From assembly GCF_026262505.1 (NCBI RefSeq), contig NC_067207.1, forward strand, positions 17,204,082 through 17,268,081: 64,000 bases of DNA, in the 5' to 3' direction. Position 1 is the first letter of the stretch; every line of letters starts with the position of its first letter. Under the pieces are notes generated by a model. The model searched no databases, was not told where the DNA came from, and saw nothing but the letters and a program-made list of their open reading frames with translations. Made by a program: the position numbers and the translations under genes. Below are positions 30,143 to 38,812 of the stretch, piece by piece. The stretch comes from Trichomonas vaginalis G3. Taxonomy: Eukaryota > Parabasalia > Trichomonadida > Trichomonadidae.

Positions 30143-31057
30143 TTATAAGCGTTTTACATGAATTGTACGATGTATATTTGAAATTCTAAACAATTTCGTA
30201 GCTTCTATTTCTTCTGTCAGTATGTCAAAAGTTTTCACAATATTGAATGTATCTTTATATTTCTTCTTGACGTCAGACAGAAGGAAATCTTCTGCTGTTG
30301 GATAGTTTTTGTTTAGAAATGTCAACATGTCCATTTTATTTTCTGCTGGTTTCTCTGCTTCTTTCTTTAAGTCAGCATAGTCGTTTCGCATACGTTCTAT
30401 CTCTTTGACGGAGTAGTTATATTTCCTCATTGCTGCTTTACATTTAGAACATTGTGGGTTCATTTTTGCGTTATATTCTGAAACCTTACCTGCAAGTACA
30501 ACTATAGCGTCAATGGTTTTCTTTAACTCAAAAGTTGCGGGTTTTATTTGTTCGTTCCATATTTTACATCTTTTATCTTTATCTCTTATCTGCCATACAC
30601 ATTCAGCAACTAACGAAACAAAGTTGTCGTAGGTCTTAAACTCCTCCGATTTATATATGTCAGAGATGTTCTTATATACCATGTCGCAATCTTTGTCCAT
30701 AACCTTATGGTTGCAATGAAATCCAAGAAACTCATAGTTTACCTTTCGTATGAACTTCTTTATTTCAACTGAGTCAGTTGGTTTCACTTCTATTTCATCG
30801 AATTCAGGAATAGTAAGCTTTTGTTGTTGGATTTCAGGAAGTTTAGGTAGATGGTCAATAATATCCTGCATTTCATAAAGATATTCTTCATTTGTTTCAT
30901 CTTTTGCAGTGCAATCTAAATCTCCTTGGAGAAGTTCCTGCTTTATCTTCTGGATTTCTGTTTCGAAAGTATATGAAGAAGGAATGAAGCTTTTCATCTC
31001 TACTAACATTGAAGTTGGGTTCATGACTAACGAGTTTGGTGCTGTTGTTGCTAACAT
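30143..31057 (-). CDS. Conserved 304-residue element protein with CxxC motif (copy B)
   Basis: Same length as the copy A protein (5544-6458), with scattered substitutions and the CSKC motif and C-terminal NIHRTIHVKRL intact. Equal length and conserved ends in both copies support a functional gene. Unrecognised family. Confidence 0.73.
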   Translation of the reverse strand: MLATTAPNSLVMNPTSMLVEMKSFIPSSYTFETEIQKIKQELLQGDLDCTAKDETNEEYLYEMQDIIDHLPKLPEIQQQKLTIPEFDEIEVKPTDSVEIKKFIRKVNYEFLGFHCNHKVMDKDCDMVYKNISDIYKSEEFKTYDNFVSLVAECVWQIRDKDKRCKIWNEQIKPATFELKKTIDAIVVLAGKVSEYNAKMNPQCSKCKAAMRKYNYSVKEIERMRNDYADLKKEAEKPAENKMDMLTFLNKNYPTAEDFLLSDVKKKYKDTFNIVKTFDILTEEIEATKLFRISNIHRTIHVKRL

Positions 31058-31059
31058 GT

Positions 31060-32120
31060 TCTTACAATAAAAATAAAAAATATTTTTTTAAAAAAACTAA
31101 CTTTATTTTTTATTTCGGGAAAATTCATGAGTTTTGGTTGAAAAATACGGTGGAGCCAAAAGTGGCTCGACCTCAAAACAAGCATTTTGTGAAGAATATA
31201 CCAACCGCCGGAATTCCGGCGGTTGCTTTTTATACAAAATTCAACGGGTGACAAAACATATACGATGAAGTCATGACAAAACATGTACGATGAAACCTTG
31301 ACAAAACATTTACGATGAAACCTTGACAAAACATATACGATGAAACCTTGACAAAACATTTACGATGAAACCTTGACAAAAACATATACGAAGAAGTCTT
31401 GACAAAACATATACGATGAAGAAGTCATGAAAATTCAACAGGTGAAAAAACAGGTGAAAAAGGAGGTGAGATCTCACCACTTCACCTAAACTTTATTTTT
31501 GGGTCCTTTACGCTCATTACGATGAAGAAGTCATGACAAAACATTTACGATGAAGAAGTCTTGACAAAACATTTACGATGAAGAAGTCTTGACAAAACAG
31601 TTACGAAGAAGTCTTGACAAAACATATACGATGAAACCTTGACAAAACATATACGATGAAACCTTGACAAAAACATATACGAAGAAGTCTTGACAAAAAC
31701 ATATACGAAGAAGAAGTTTATTTCCTGTGTTGTTGTCAAAATGTCATGTTGTCACACTTTTTCAGAGAAGTTAAAATGACCGAGGGACCGAGGGACCGAG
31801 GGACCTGGTGACACCTTCAGTTCTTCAAAACATATACGATGAAGTCTTGACAAAACAAGCATTTTGTGAAGAATATACCAACCGCCGGAATTCCGCGGGT
31901 TGCTTTTTATACAAAATTCAACGGGTGACAAAACATTTACGAAGAAGTCTTGACAAAACATATACGAAGAAGTTTATTTCCTGTGTTGTTGTCTAAATGT
32001 CATGTTGTCACACTTTTTCAGAGAAGTTCGTTTAACCGAGGGACCGAGGGACCGAGGGACCTGGTTCCACCTAAAAACCATCTACCCTAAAATATATTTT
32101 TGCCGAATTCAATAAAAATA
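31060..32120. repeat. Iteron and palindrome block with two KilA-N loop relics
   Basis: No gene. Holds about twenty TTTACGATGAAACCTTGACA / AAGAAGTCTTGACAAAACAT iterons (31245-31440, 31505-31720, 31825-31975), GGGACCGAGGGACCGAGGGA minisatellites (31785-31805, 32038-32062), an AGGTGA palindrome (31440-31490) and two KilA-N loop relics each with a palindrome (31202-31225, 31879-31902). The second palindrome is a mosaic of two different arms. Confidence 0.75.
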
Positions 32121-32130
32121 AATGGTTCAT

Positions 32131-32793
32131 TTACTCACAATATTTTTGTACAAAACGACCCCAAACTTTTAACTTCTTTTCTGCAGCTTCAAATGCTATC
32201 TTAGCGAGTTCATATTCTCTAAATTCTCTCTTTAAATCTTCTTGTTCCCATTGGTCTAGTTCGTATGGAGAATCTTTATAACCATAACACATCTCATGTT
32301 CATGTTCTATTTGTTTTTCATGCATTTTTCTAACTTCTTGTTCGAACAAAGGTTTAGCATTCTCTACTGTATCTTCGAGTTCTTCTTCATCTAACTTCTC
32401 ATGAACTTTCTTGTCTATGGAGTCCATAATTTTTCCAACTGCTATACAATATTTTGGAGAAGCCCACATTGCTATATAGTTTACAAGTCTTGGGTCTACA
32501 TACGTTCCTCTAACCTGTTTGATTTCATCTGGAATTCCTGCATGAATTTTGTATAAAAACCAACCGCCGGAATTCCGGCGGTTGCTATATTCTTCACAAA
32601 ATGCCTTATAATACTCTTCCCAGGACTTATTTTCCAACAACTTTCTAAAGTCTTTCCTAAACTGCTGACACATATTTGTTACATTTATATAACCATCCTT
32701 GTCTCTACGTAAGACTTCAATACCGTTGTAAGTGCCTTTTGTGAATGTTTCGCCATTAGATTTGTTCGTGAACGTTTTTGCTTCGACTGACAT
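32131..32793 (-). CDS. Second KilA-N domain protein (copy B only)
   Basis: 220 residues with a canonical KilA-N domain: KDGYINVTNMCQQF near the N-terminus, SWEEYYKAF, then RGTYVDPRLVNYIAMWASPKY. A long charged helix follows. The loop before RGTYVDP is encoded by a perfect 24-bp palindrome (32561-32584) giving the peptide NRRNSGG. Loop relics of the same gene, with the same or a mosaic palindrome, lie at 31202 and 31879. A DNA-binding regulator is the likely role. Confidence 0.83.
   Translation of the reverse strand: MSVEAKTFTNKSNGETFTKGTYNGIEVLRRDKDGYINVTNMCQQFRKDFRKLLENKSWEEYYKAFCEEYSNRRNSGGWFLYKIHAGIPDEIKQVRGTYVDPRLVNYIAMWASPKYCIAVGKIMDSIDKKVHEKLDEEELEDTVENAKPLFEQEVRKMHEKQIEHEHEMCYGYKDSPYELDQWEQEDLKREFREYELAKIAFEAAEKKLKVWGRFVQKYCE
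32561..32584. repeat. Perfect 24-bp palindrome inside the second KilA-N gene
   Basis: Twelve-base arms, CAACCGCCGGAA / TTCCGGCGGTTG, with no loop, in frame in the coding sequence. An identical copy lies at 31202-31225 outside any intact gene. Confidence 0.88.
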
Positions 32794-32799
32794 TACTGT

Positions 32800-33130
32800 T
32801 CTTACAATAAAAATAAAAAATATTTTTTTTAAAAAACTAACTTTTTATTTTATTTCGGGAAAATTCATGAAAATTCAACGGGTGAAAAAACAGGTGAAAA
32901 AAGAGGTGAGATCTCACCACTTCACCTAAAATATATTTTTTGGTGGTACGTCGGACATTCGTTTGTGGCTTAACCGTCGGACATTCGTTTGTGGCTTAAC
33001 CGTCGGACCACAACGATAAACACTCATTTTAACTCACTTTTTTTCTATCTTAAGGAAATTCATGAAAATTCAACGGGTGAAAAAACAGGTGAAAAAGGAG
33101 GTGAGATCGCACCTCTTCACCTAAACTTTA
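32800..33130. repeat. Intergenic repeat block with TCGGACATTCG repeat
   Basis: Contains an A/T motif (about 32815-32835), two AGGTGA palindrome blocks (32880-32925 and 33075-33122) and two direct copies of GTCGGACATTCGTTTGTGGC (about 32950-33000), the same sequence that lies beside the Pro-rich fragment at 7405-7440. No gene. Confidence 0.7.
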
Positions 33131-33134
33131 TTTT

Positions 33135-33995
33135 TCAATACTTTTTCAGCACTTTTCCGTAGTTGTATATGAAAGACAATTCGAGATAAAAGTCATAGTA
33201 CAATGGTATTATATGCTGCACACCATTTGTTGTGAACCAAACTTGAAAGTCAGAGAAACTGTTACTAGGTGGTTCGTAGAATTTAGAAGCAAAGTCATAA
33301 AAGTCCTTACCGATACATAGAAAACTATTGTTGCTTGAACTGAAACTTGCATGGCACATAACATTTTGAGGGTCAAACACGTTTCTATAAACTGTCAAAT
33401 CTGCTGGTGGAAGTATAAATTTAAATGGACCATCTGGTGGTAATGGTTCGTTCTGGTTTAGTAACCGAAGAAATTGTGCCCAAGAACGTTTGTCTACTTG
33501 CCAAAATAAAAACTCTGTATCTCTTGGAGGGTTAATTTCAATCTTTTGAAATGAAACGGTGGAGTTCATCTTGTCATATTCTAGTTTCAGATAGTATGTT
33601 CCATTTAGTAAAGAGTCGTATTTTTCTTGAAATTCCCAATAATATTTGTTCATTTGAGTTTGAAAGTCATTTAGAGTTTTCTCAAGACTTTCGTCTGAAC
33701 GAACTGTAAAGATCCTCATTTCATCAAATTTGTCTATAAGACCATCAGAACCTTTATACTGCCCATGAAAATATACTGCGAACATAAATGCGTTAGTTCT
33801 ATTTGAAAACAAAACTCTTCTAAATCCTATTGCCTTTGCATCTGAAGGACTTTGAAGCCAACGAACTGGATAGTCAAACCTGTATGAACGGGATAAAATT
33901 TCTTCATCTGAAATAGTCCTACCAGCATTTGTATAGATATAGTCTAACGGTTTTGTATCTGCTACTTTTGTTCTTTGTTTTTCAACCTGAAGCAT
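33135..33995 (-). CDS. Late structural-like protein, 286 residues (copy B)
   Basis: Looks whole. It begins MLQVEKQRTKVADTKPLDYI and has conserved RFDYPVRWLQSP, FRNVFDP-type and EPPSNSFSDFQVWFTTNG segments, ending in LELSFIYNYGKV. It is a clear paralogue of 37700-38547 within the same element. Both have the late-type upstream motif, so a virion component present in two versions is likely. No known family is recognised. Confidence 0.72.
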   Translation of the reverse strand: MLQVEKQRTKVADTKPLDYIYTNAGRTISDEEILSRSYRFDYPVRWLQSPSDAKAIGFRRVLFSNRTNAFMFAVYFHGQYKGSDGLIDKFDEMRIFTVRSDESLEKTLNDFQTQMNKYYWEFQEKYDSLLNGTYYLKLEYDKMNSTVSFQKIEINPPRDTEFLFWQVDKRSWAQFLRLLNQNEPLPPDGPFKFILPPADLTVYRNVFDPQNVMCHASFSSSNNSFLCIGKDFYDFASKFYEPPSNSFSDFQVWFTTNGVQHIIPLYYDFYLELSFIYNYGKVLKKY

Positions 33996-34138
33996 TTAAT
34001 ATATGTAAAAATATATGGTTTAAAAAACGTTTTTACTTCATGCAATTTTTTATTTCTCATCTAACAAACAAGTTTCCCAACGGTCTTCTCCAACAAACTC
34101 AGCGTACATTTCAAATAAAATAAAAAATATTTTTTTCT

Positions 34139-34705
34139 TTACTTTACATAACCGCCTGAAGCCATAAGTCTTTGACGCCAACCCATACCAGCTAATGAAG
34201 GTTGACTTGGTTTAGTTTCCAAACTAAACTTTGGTTTTGGTTTATCTTCTTCTATCGGTTTTTCGTCACTTTTCGGTTTCTCTGACTTTACCTCACCTGC
34301 AGGAACAGTTGTGTCGTCAACATCTTCATAAATATCATATGCCATTTGTTTTTGTTTTCCTTTCAACTTTTTGTGTTTGTTGTAAAGTTTAGAATATTTC
34401 GACTCTAAGTCAATGAGATGTTCTATAATGAACTGTTGGTCAGTGAAGTAAACTTTTCCATCTGTTGTCTCGAAATCTCCTTCAGACTTCAATATTTTAT
34501 TTGTGAGAGTCTGTTTCTTTTTTGAGATACTTGCCGTTCCATTTTTATGAAAAGTGACTTTGTAGTTAGGGTTTGTATTTCCAGACCTGGCACTTTCTAT
34601 TATTGAATTTTTCTCTTCATCTGTAAGTTCTTTGACAGGTTTTGACAATGGTTCTGAACTTTTTGTTTGTGGTGTCAAATCTACCGTTTCAACTTCTTCG
34701 GTCAT
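34139..34705 (-). CDS. Charged late protein, 188 residues (copy B)
   Basis: Looks whole. It starts MTEEVETVDLTPQTKSSEPL, has a central helical part (IIEHLIDLESKYSKLYNKHK) and a Lys/Glu/Pro-rich region, and ends SLAGMGWRQRLMASGGYVK. It is the last of three co-directional minus-strand genes before the integrase. A scaffold or internal virion protein would fit, but this is a guess. Confidence 0.72.
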   Translation of the reverse strand: MTEEVETVDLTPQTKSSEPLSKPVKELTDEEKNSIIESARSGNTNPNYKVTFHKNGTASISKKKQTLTNKILKSEGDFETTDGKVYFTDQQFIIEHLIDLESKYSKLYNKHKKLKGKQKQMAYDIYEDVDDTTVPAGEVKSEKPKSDEKPIEEDKPKPKFSLETKPSQPSLAGMGWRQRLMASGGYVK

Positions 34706-34724
34706 TTCATCTCAGTAAAAAATT

Positions 34725-34877
34725 TTAGTTTGGTTTGTTTTCAACTGGTTGTTGTTGTTTTTTAAGTCGGTCTAAAACTTCCTGAGGTATAGGAAGAACT
34801 TGACAAACACGTTGTGTAACTGCTGGAAGCCGACAAATCCATCTTGAACCCATTTGTCTCAATGCTGTATTGTTCAT
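34725..34877 (-). CDS. 50-residue late protein (copy B)
   Basis: ATG at 34877 opens MNNTALRQMGSRWICRLPAV and the frame ends in QQQPVENKPN. It is preceded by CATCTCAGTAAAAAA, the same motif found before the next gene downstream, which supports a real start. Basic and Gln-rich; function unknown. Confidence 0.6.
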   Translation of the reverse strand: MNNTALRQMGSRWICRLPAVTQRVCQVLPIPQEVLDRLKKQQQPVENKPN

Positions 34878-34896
34878 TTCATCTCAGTAAAAAACT

Positions 34897-35298
34897 TTAC
34901 ATTCCCCACGTTTGAGGCGGTTGAGGTTGGTTATTGTTTACCCACTGTTGTGCATGGTTATATCCTCTGTTAAAGAATCTTTCACCTTGGTCCATATAGT
35001 GTCCTGCTTGGTTATAGTAGTCATTTGCTTTGTTATAATAGTTTCCTGCTTGTCTTCCTACATTGTCCATCCATCCTTGAACTTTTCCTCTTGTTTCAGG
35101 ATTTGGAATAAGATTTGTTGCATCTCGTGCTACCTCCCAACCTTTCTGTACAGTTTGTATAATAGGTTGTGCTTTCTCTTTAAGTATACCTAATGTACTC
35201 AAAATCTTCCTTCCAACTCCAAATACACCTCTGGCTATTGTTCCCACTGCGGGTAAAAATCTAGATGCAACTCCTGCTAACGCGCCAAATAAACCCAT
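34897..35298 (-). CDS. Gly-rich amphipathic late protein, 133 residues (copy B)
   Basis: Looks whole. The N-terminus MGLFGALAGVASRFLPAVG, with a Gly at position 2, is hydrophobic and glycine-rich, followed by helical sequence and a Gln/Asn/Pro tail ending TWGM. Capsid-internal membrane-lytic proteins such as adenovirus pVI have a comparable layout, but no sequence match is claimed. It is divergent from the integrase. Confidence 0.7.
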   Translation of the reverse strand: MGLFGALAGVASRFLPAVGTIARGVFGVGRKILSTLGILKEKAQPIIQTVQKGWEVARDATNLIPNPETRGKVQGWMDNVGRQAGNYYNKANDYYNQAGHYMDQGERFFNRGYNHAQQWVNNNQPQPPQTWGM

Positions 35299-35315
35299 TT
35301 CTTATGGGTTAAAAA

Positions 35316-36275
35316 ATGACGAATCCAAACAAGGACCCCTATGTTTCTAAAGCGACAAAGAAAGCACTCATGGTAAAAATCTTTAGTTCAACACCAAATG
35401 CTTGGTTTATGGATATCTTGGAAAACATTCCGAGAGTTAGAACAGATGGACCACCATACTGGCTAATATTTGTCGGTCAAAACACAAGATACTGTGAAGC
35501 CATACCATTATGGTCCAAAAATATTTTAGATATCTTAGCAGCTTTGACAATATTCGTTGACAAATACCATCCAACAAAACTGACATCTGACTGTGAAAGT
35601 TCTTTCAAATCAGACGATATTAAAAACTATCTGCGTTCAAAAAATGTAAACCAATATTTCATTGTCGACCAAAACCATTCTGCTCTTGGTGTCATTGACG
35701 GTTGTATAAAAATGTTAAGAGACTTAAACCAACCACAAGGTGGTGAAGCAAATGAAATGTCATATGACGACAAGTATAGACACTTCTCCATGGCAAAGAT
35801 GAGACAAGTTTTAAATATTTACAATAGCCGTAAACAAAAAGGTTTGGGAAACCACTCCCCCGAAGAAATGAAAAACAACCCTGACTTAGAGAAAGACTAT
35901 ATATTTAATAATTTAGTCAAAAGAGACAAACAAGAAAGAATGCCGGGCTTCAAACTTCAGAAAGGTGACAAAGTAAAAATAGAAATACCTAAACGCGACC
36001 CATATGAAAATACTATTGACTATGACAACAATGGGAACCCGACAGGTACTCACATTCGTGTTCGTAAAAATAGAAGAAAGTATACAAGAGAATATTATGA
36101 AGTTTTAGGCAAACATGGCAAAATGTACACACTGCAAGCAGAAGATAAAACTACTATTGTCAGACCTCGTTTCAAACTTGTCAAAGTTCAAGGTGGTATA
36201 CTTTCAAAGACAGTTCCTAACAAATATAAGACAACTCCTGACGAATATGCTAAAGAAGTTGAAAATGACGACTAA
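35316..36275 (+). CDS. Retroviral-type (rve) integrase, copy B
   Basis: 319 residues, apparently whole. The acidic triad lies at D33 (WFMDIL), D92 (LTSDCESSF) and D128 (HSALGVID), with 35 residues between the last two, the classical D,D35 spacing. The third residue is Asp, not the usual Glu, in both copies, so it looks like a lineage trait. The C-terminus has an SH3/chromo-like GDKVKIEI region and a basic block. The enzyme inserts the element; the AAGTC duplication is its footprint. The stop overlaps that of the convergent tail-fibre gene. Confidence 0.88.
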   Translation: MTNPNKDPYVSKATKKALMVKIFSSTPNAWFMDILENIPRVRTDGPPYWLIFVGQNTRYCEAIPLWSKNILDILAALTIFVDKYHPTKLTSDCESSFKSDDIKNYLRSKNVNQYFIVDQNHSALGVIDGCIKMLRDLNQPQGGEANEMSYDDKYRHFSMAKMRQVLNIYNSRKQKGLGNHSPEEMKNNPDLEKDYIFNNLVKRDKQERMPGFKLQKGDKVKIEIPKRDPYENTIDYDNNGNPTGTHIRVRKNRRKYTREYYEVLGKHGKMYTLQAEDKTTIVRPRFKLVKVQGGILSKTVPNKYKTTPDEYAKEVENDD

Positions 36276-37681
36276 GCAATTCTATACCATGCGTAAACTG
36301 TCATGTAAGGTGGCATGTAGTCTTTACTTTGTCCGGTTGTTTGCGTATACCCTGAAACGCGATGTGTATGGTTTCCTCCTCCCTCAGTGTTACTCCAGTA
36401 ACAATTTATAGCAAACTGAACGTTGTCTTTAACATCATATCCTTTACCTTTTGTCATTGCTGACCAATTCCAATATCTATGACTATGCCAACCTGCTTGA
36501 GATGTACTTAAATCTATGTAGTGACTGTGCGCAGGTAAGTTTTCACCTGAAATCGTTTTACTTCCACCTGTTTCCTTTGAAGAGTTTGCACAATACAAAA
36601 ACCTGTCGACTATTTGAGTCCAAGTTCCAAAACCCAGAACTGTTTCTGGTCTGGTAGAGTTCATTGACGTATAAATAGAGCCTATAGGATATAATGTTTG
36701 AAGTATTTCTGTCTTTAATGTTTGAAGCTCTGTTTTGTCTGCTTTCTTGTCATATAAATCTTGAGCAGTGAATTTAATATTATGTTCATCCTTCATGACA
36801 TAAACATCTTTACATCTAATGTTTTTCATCGTCGTTATGTCGTCATCCGATGTTAAACCTTGTGGAAAGTTAGGAGGTTTACAATATAATACATCCCCAT
36901 CAGGTTCTTCAACCGTTCCTTCAATATTTTCTATAGCAACAGTTGTAAAACTTGTATGTGTATGAGTCTTATTTGCTTTCTTCTCTAACTCATCGTTAAC
37001 ATAAGTTTTATCTGCTTTAAGGTCTAAACATCCTGAAACCCATCCTGTATCGGCTTTACTTTTTAAAATCTTCGATGTCCATTCATGGTACCAGTCAACC
37101 CTTTCTTTCATTTCGTTATCTTTTTCATCCACATATTCCTTATCCGCCTTCTTCACTAACACACTAGCCACCCATTCCTTATCTGCTTTCTTTTCAAGGC
37201 TAACGTTTAAGTCTGTTATTTCAGATATAGAATGTGTATGAGTCTTTTTAGAATATTCGTTTTCAGCTCTTGTCACTTCACTTGACATTTTATTGTCAAC
37301 ATATGTTTTGTCTGCTAGTTCAGGATGAGTATGTTCTTTTGTTGCATAAGCTTTGTCAGCTCTTTCTTCTTCTTTTGCTATTGCATCGTCTACATATGTT
37401 TTGTCTGCTTTGTTGTCAACATCTGCTTTCAAAAGAAGTTCAGATATAGGTTTCTCGTTTAAAGTTCCTTTTGTTGGATTTATACAAACAGTATGGTTCT
37501 TATTGTCTTGAAACAGAAACTCATCTGTCATTGGGTTTAATGTCAGTTTTAAGTTTCCTTCTTTCAATGACTCAGATATCTTAGAATAGTTTGAAAAGTT
37601 TGTTGTGTTCTTATTTAGAGCTTGTATAATGAGTTGTCGGTTGTGTTGTATTTCTCTCATAGACGCTGTTTCATTTGACAT
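36272..37681 (-). CDS. Phage-type tail-fibre protein with tail-collar C-terminus (copy B)
   Basis: 469 residues, apparently whole. The N-terminal anchor is followed by repeated KADKTYVD and THTH segments typical of trimeric phage fibre shafts. The C-terminus has the tail-collar/short-tail-fibre signature: LYPIGSIYTSMNSTRP, FGTWTQIVDRFLYC, ENLPAHSH and the closing YMPPYMTVYAWYRIA. In phages this region binds receptors. In a Polinton-type particle it would be a spike. Copy A shares the N-terminal part and has a different C-terminal module. Confidence 0.85.
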   Translation of the reverse strand: MSNETASMREIQHNRQLIIQALNKNTTNFSNYSKISESLKEGNLKLTLNPMTDEFLFQDNKNHTVCINPTKGTLNEKPISELLLKADVDNKADKTYVDDAIAKEEERADKAYATKEHTHPELADKTYVDNKMSSEVTRAENEYSKKTHTHSISEITDLNVSLEKKADKEWVASVLVKKADKEYVDEKDNEMKERVDWYHEWTSKILKSKADTGWVSGCLDLKADKTYVNDELEKKANKTHTHTSFTTVAIENIEGTVEEPDGDVLYCKPPNFPQGLTSDDDITTMKNIRCKDVYVMKDEHNIKFTAQDLYDKKADKTELQTLKTEILQTLYPIGSIYTSMNSTRPETVLGFGTWTQIVDRFLYCANSSKETGGSKTISGENLPAHSHYIDLSTSQAGWHSHRYWNWSAMTKGKGYDVKDNVQFAINCYWSNTEGGGNHTHRVSGYTQTTGQSKDYMPPYMTVYAWYRIA

Positions 37682-37699
37682 TTTTATTCTAGATAAAAT
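37682..37699. promoter_or_regulatory. 18-bp palindromic divergent spacer (late-type promoter candidate)
   Basis: TTTTATTCTAGATAAAAT fills the whole gap between two divergent starts and is nearly palindromic around CTAG. An identical spacer lies at 13240-13257, and similar ones at 22459-22476, 14353-14366, 38795-38808 and 39176-39190. Confidence 0.55.
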
Positions 37700-38547
37700 A
37701 TGCTTTCAATAGAAAAAGAAAATTCTAGAGTTGCTACAACTAAACCATTAGATGAACTTTTTACGAATGTCGGTCAAAAGTTTGAGACAGAGACCGTAAA
37801 GCATGAAGGCTATCGTTTTGACTACCCGTTAAGATGGTTAAGAGACCCATCTGTCACAAAAGCTATTGGCTTTCGTAGAATGAAGTTCATTTCAGAAGCC
37901 ATACATGGTTTCCCATTTACAGTCGGTTTTGAAGTTCGATACTATAACAAAGAAAAACGTACGTATGAGAAATTTGAACAGGGAAAACTTTTACAAGTGA
38001 ATTTGCTTGTAAACTTAGAAACAACTCTTCAAGCTTTTCAAGAAAAATAAACGACATCTATATCGAATATGCAAACCAGTATAACATTGACGAGGGAGAG
38101 TACCATCTCGATATTATATATGACAGGAAAAATGCAACTGTTAAAATCAATAGAATAGAAGACCTTGGAGAAAACGTTTATATTTCTACAAAATATAACA
38201 ACTTGGCATGGTATAGATTTATGAGGATGTTAAATCAGCCTGCAGAATATCCAGTACACCCGGACTTTTATGAAGTCGAAAACCCTAATGGAACATATGA
38301 AAATGTTTTCGACTCAGATGCTATTATCGTTCATGCTTCATTTTCTGGTGCGCAAAACTCTTTTTTATGCTTGGCAAATGACTTTTACGAAAAACCTACA
38401 AAGCTATATGAACCACCAAGTGGAAGTATTTCAGACTTTCAAGTATGGTTTACTACAGATGGAAGAAAAAGAATAATTCCATTATACCATGCGTTTTACT
38501 TAGAACTTAGTTTCATATACAACTACTATCGAACGGTAAAAATATAA
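37700..38547 (+). pseudogene. Late structural-like gene, second version, copy B, broken
   Basis: Homologue of 13258-14104 and paralogue of 33135-33995. It opens MLSIEKENSRVATTKPLDEL, with GYRFDYPLRWLRDPS and the C-terminal SDFQVWFTTDGRKRIIPLYH block. The middle part differs strongly from copy A while both ends are nearly identical. The copy is broken. Confidence 0.7.
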
Positions 38548-38551
38548 TTTT

Positions 38552-38794
38552 TTAATACGGTTGAGGTGTTGGATTTGGTTGCCAACTAGACTGTGGTGCA
38601 GGTTCAGGCTGTTGTATAACAGGAGCTTGTTCTTCTGGTTCAGGGTCTTTAGGTATAATACCAACGAACTGACCTACTCTTTTACCAATATTTTTGACTC
38701 CGTTCCAAATTCCTCTTCCTACGGTTTTTATTCCATTCCATATACCTCTTCCAACATTTCGAAAGAAGTTTCCTATCTTACTGAAGAAACCCAT
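38552..38794 (-). CDS. Small amphipathic Gly/Trp-rich late protein (copy B)
   Basis: 80 residues, apparently whole. The N-terminus repeats GRGIWNGIKTV / GRGIWNGVKNI, giving a strongly basic amphipathic segment, and the C-terminus is Pro/Gln/Glu-rich. This is the composition of a membrane-active or DNA-condensing virion peptide. No family recognised. Confidence 0.68.
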   Translation of the reverse strand: MGFFSKIGNFFRNVGRGIWNGIKTVGRGIWNGVKNIGKRVGQFVGIIPKDPEPEEQAPVIQQPEPAPQSSWQPNPTPQPY

Positions 38795-38812
38795 TTTACT
38801 ATATGTAAAAAT

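Noticed and set aside
33135-38547. The two paralogous late proteins as glycosidases or lectins
   Set aside because: Aromatic-rich WFTTDG-type segments suggested a carbohydrate-binding fold, but no catalytic or family signature is visible.
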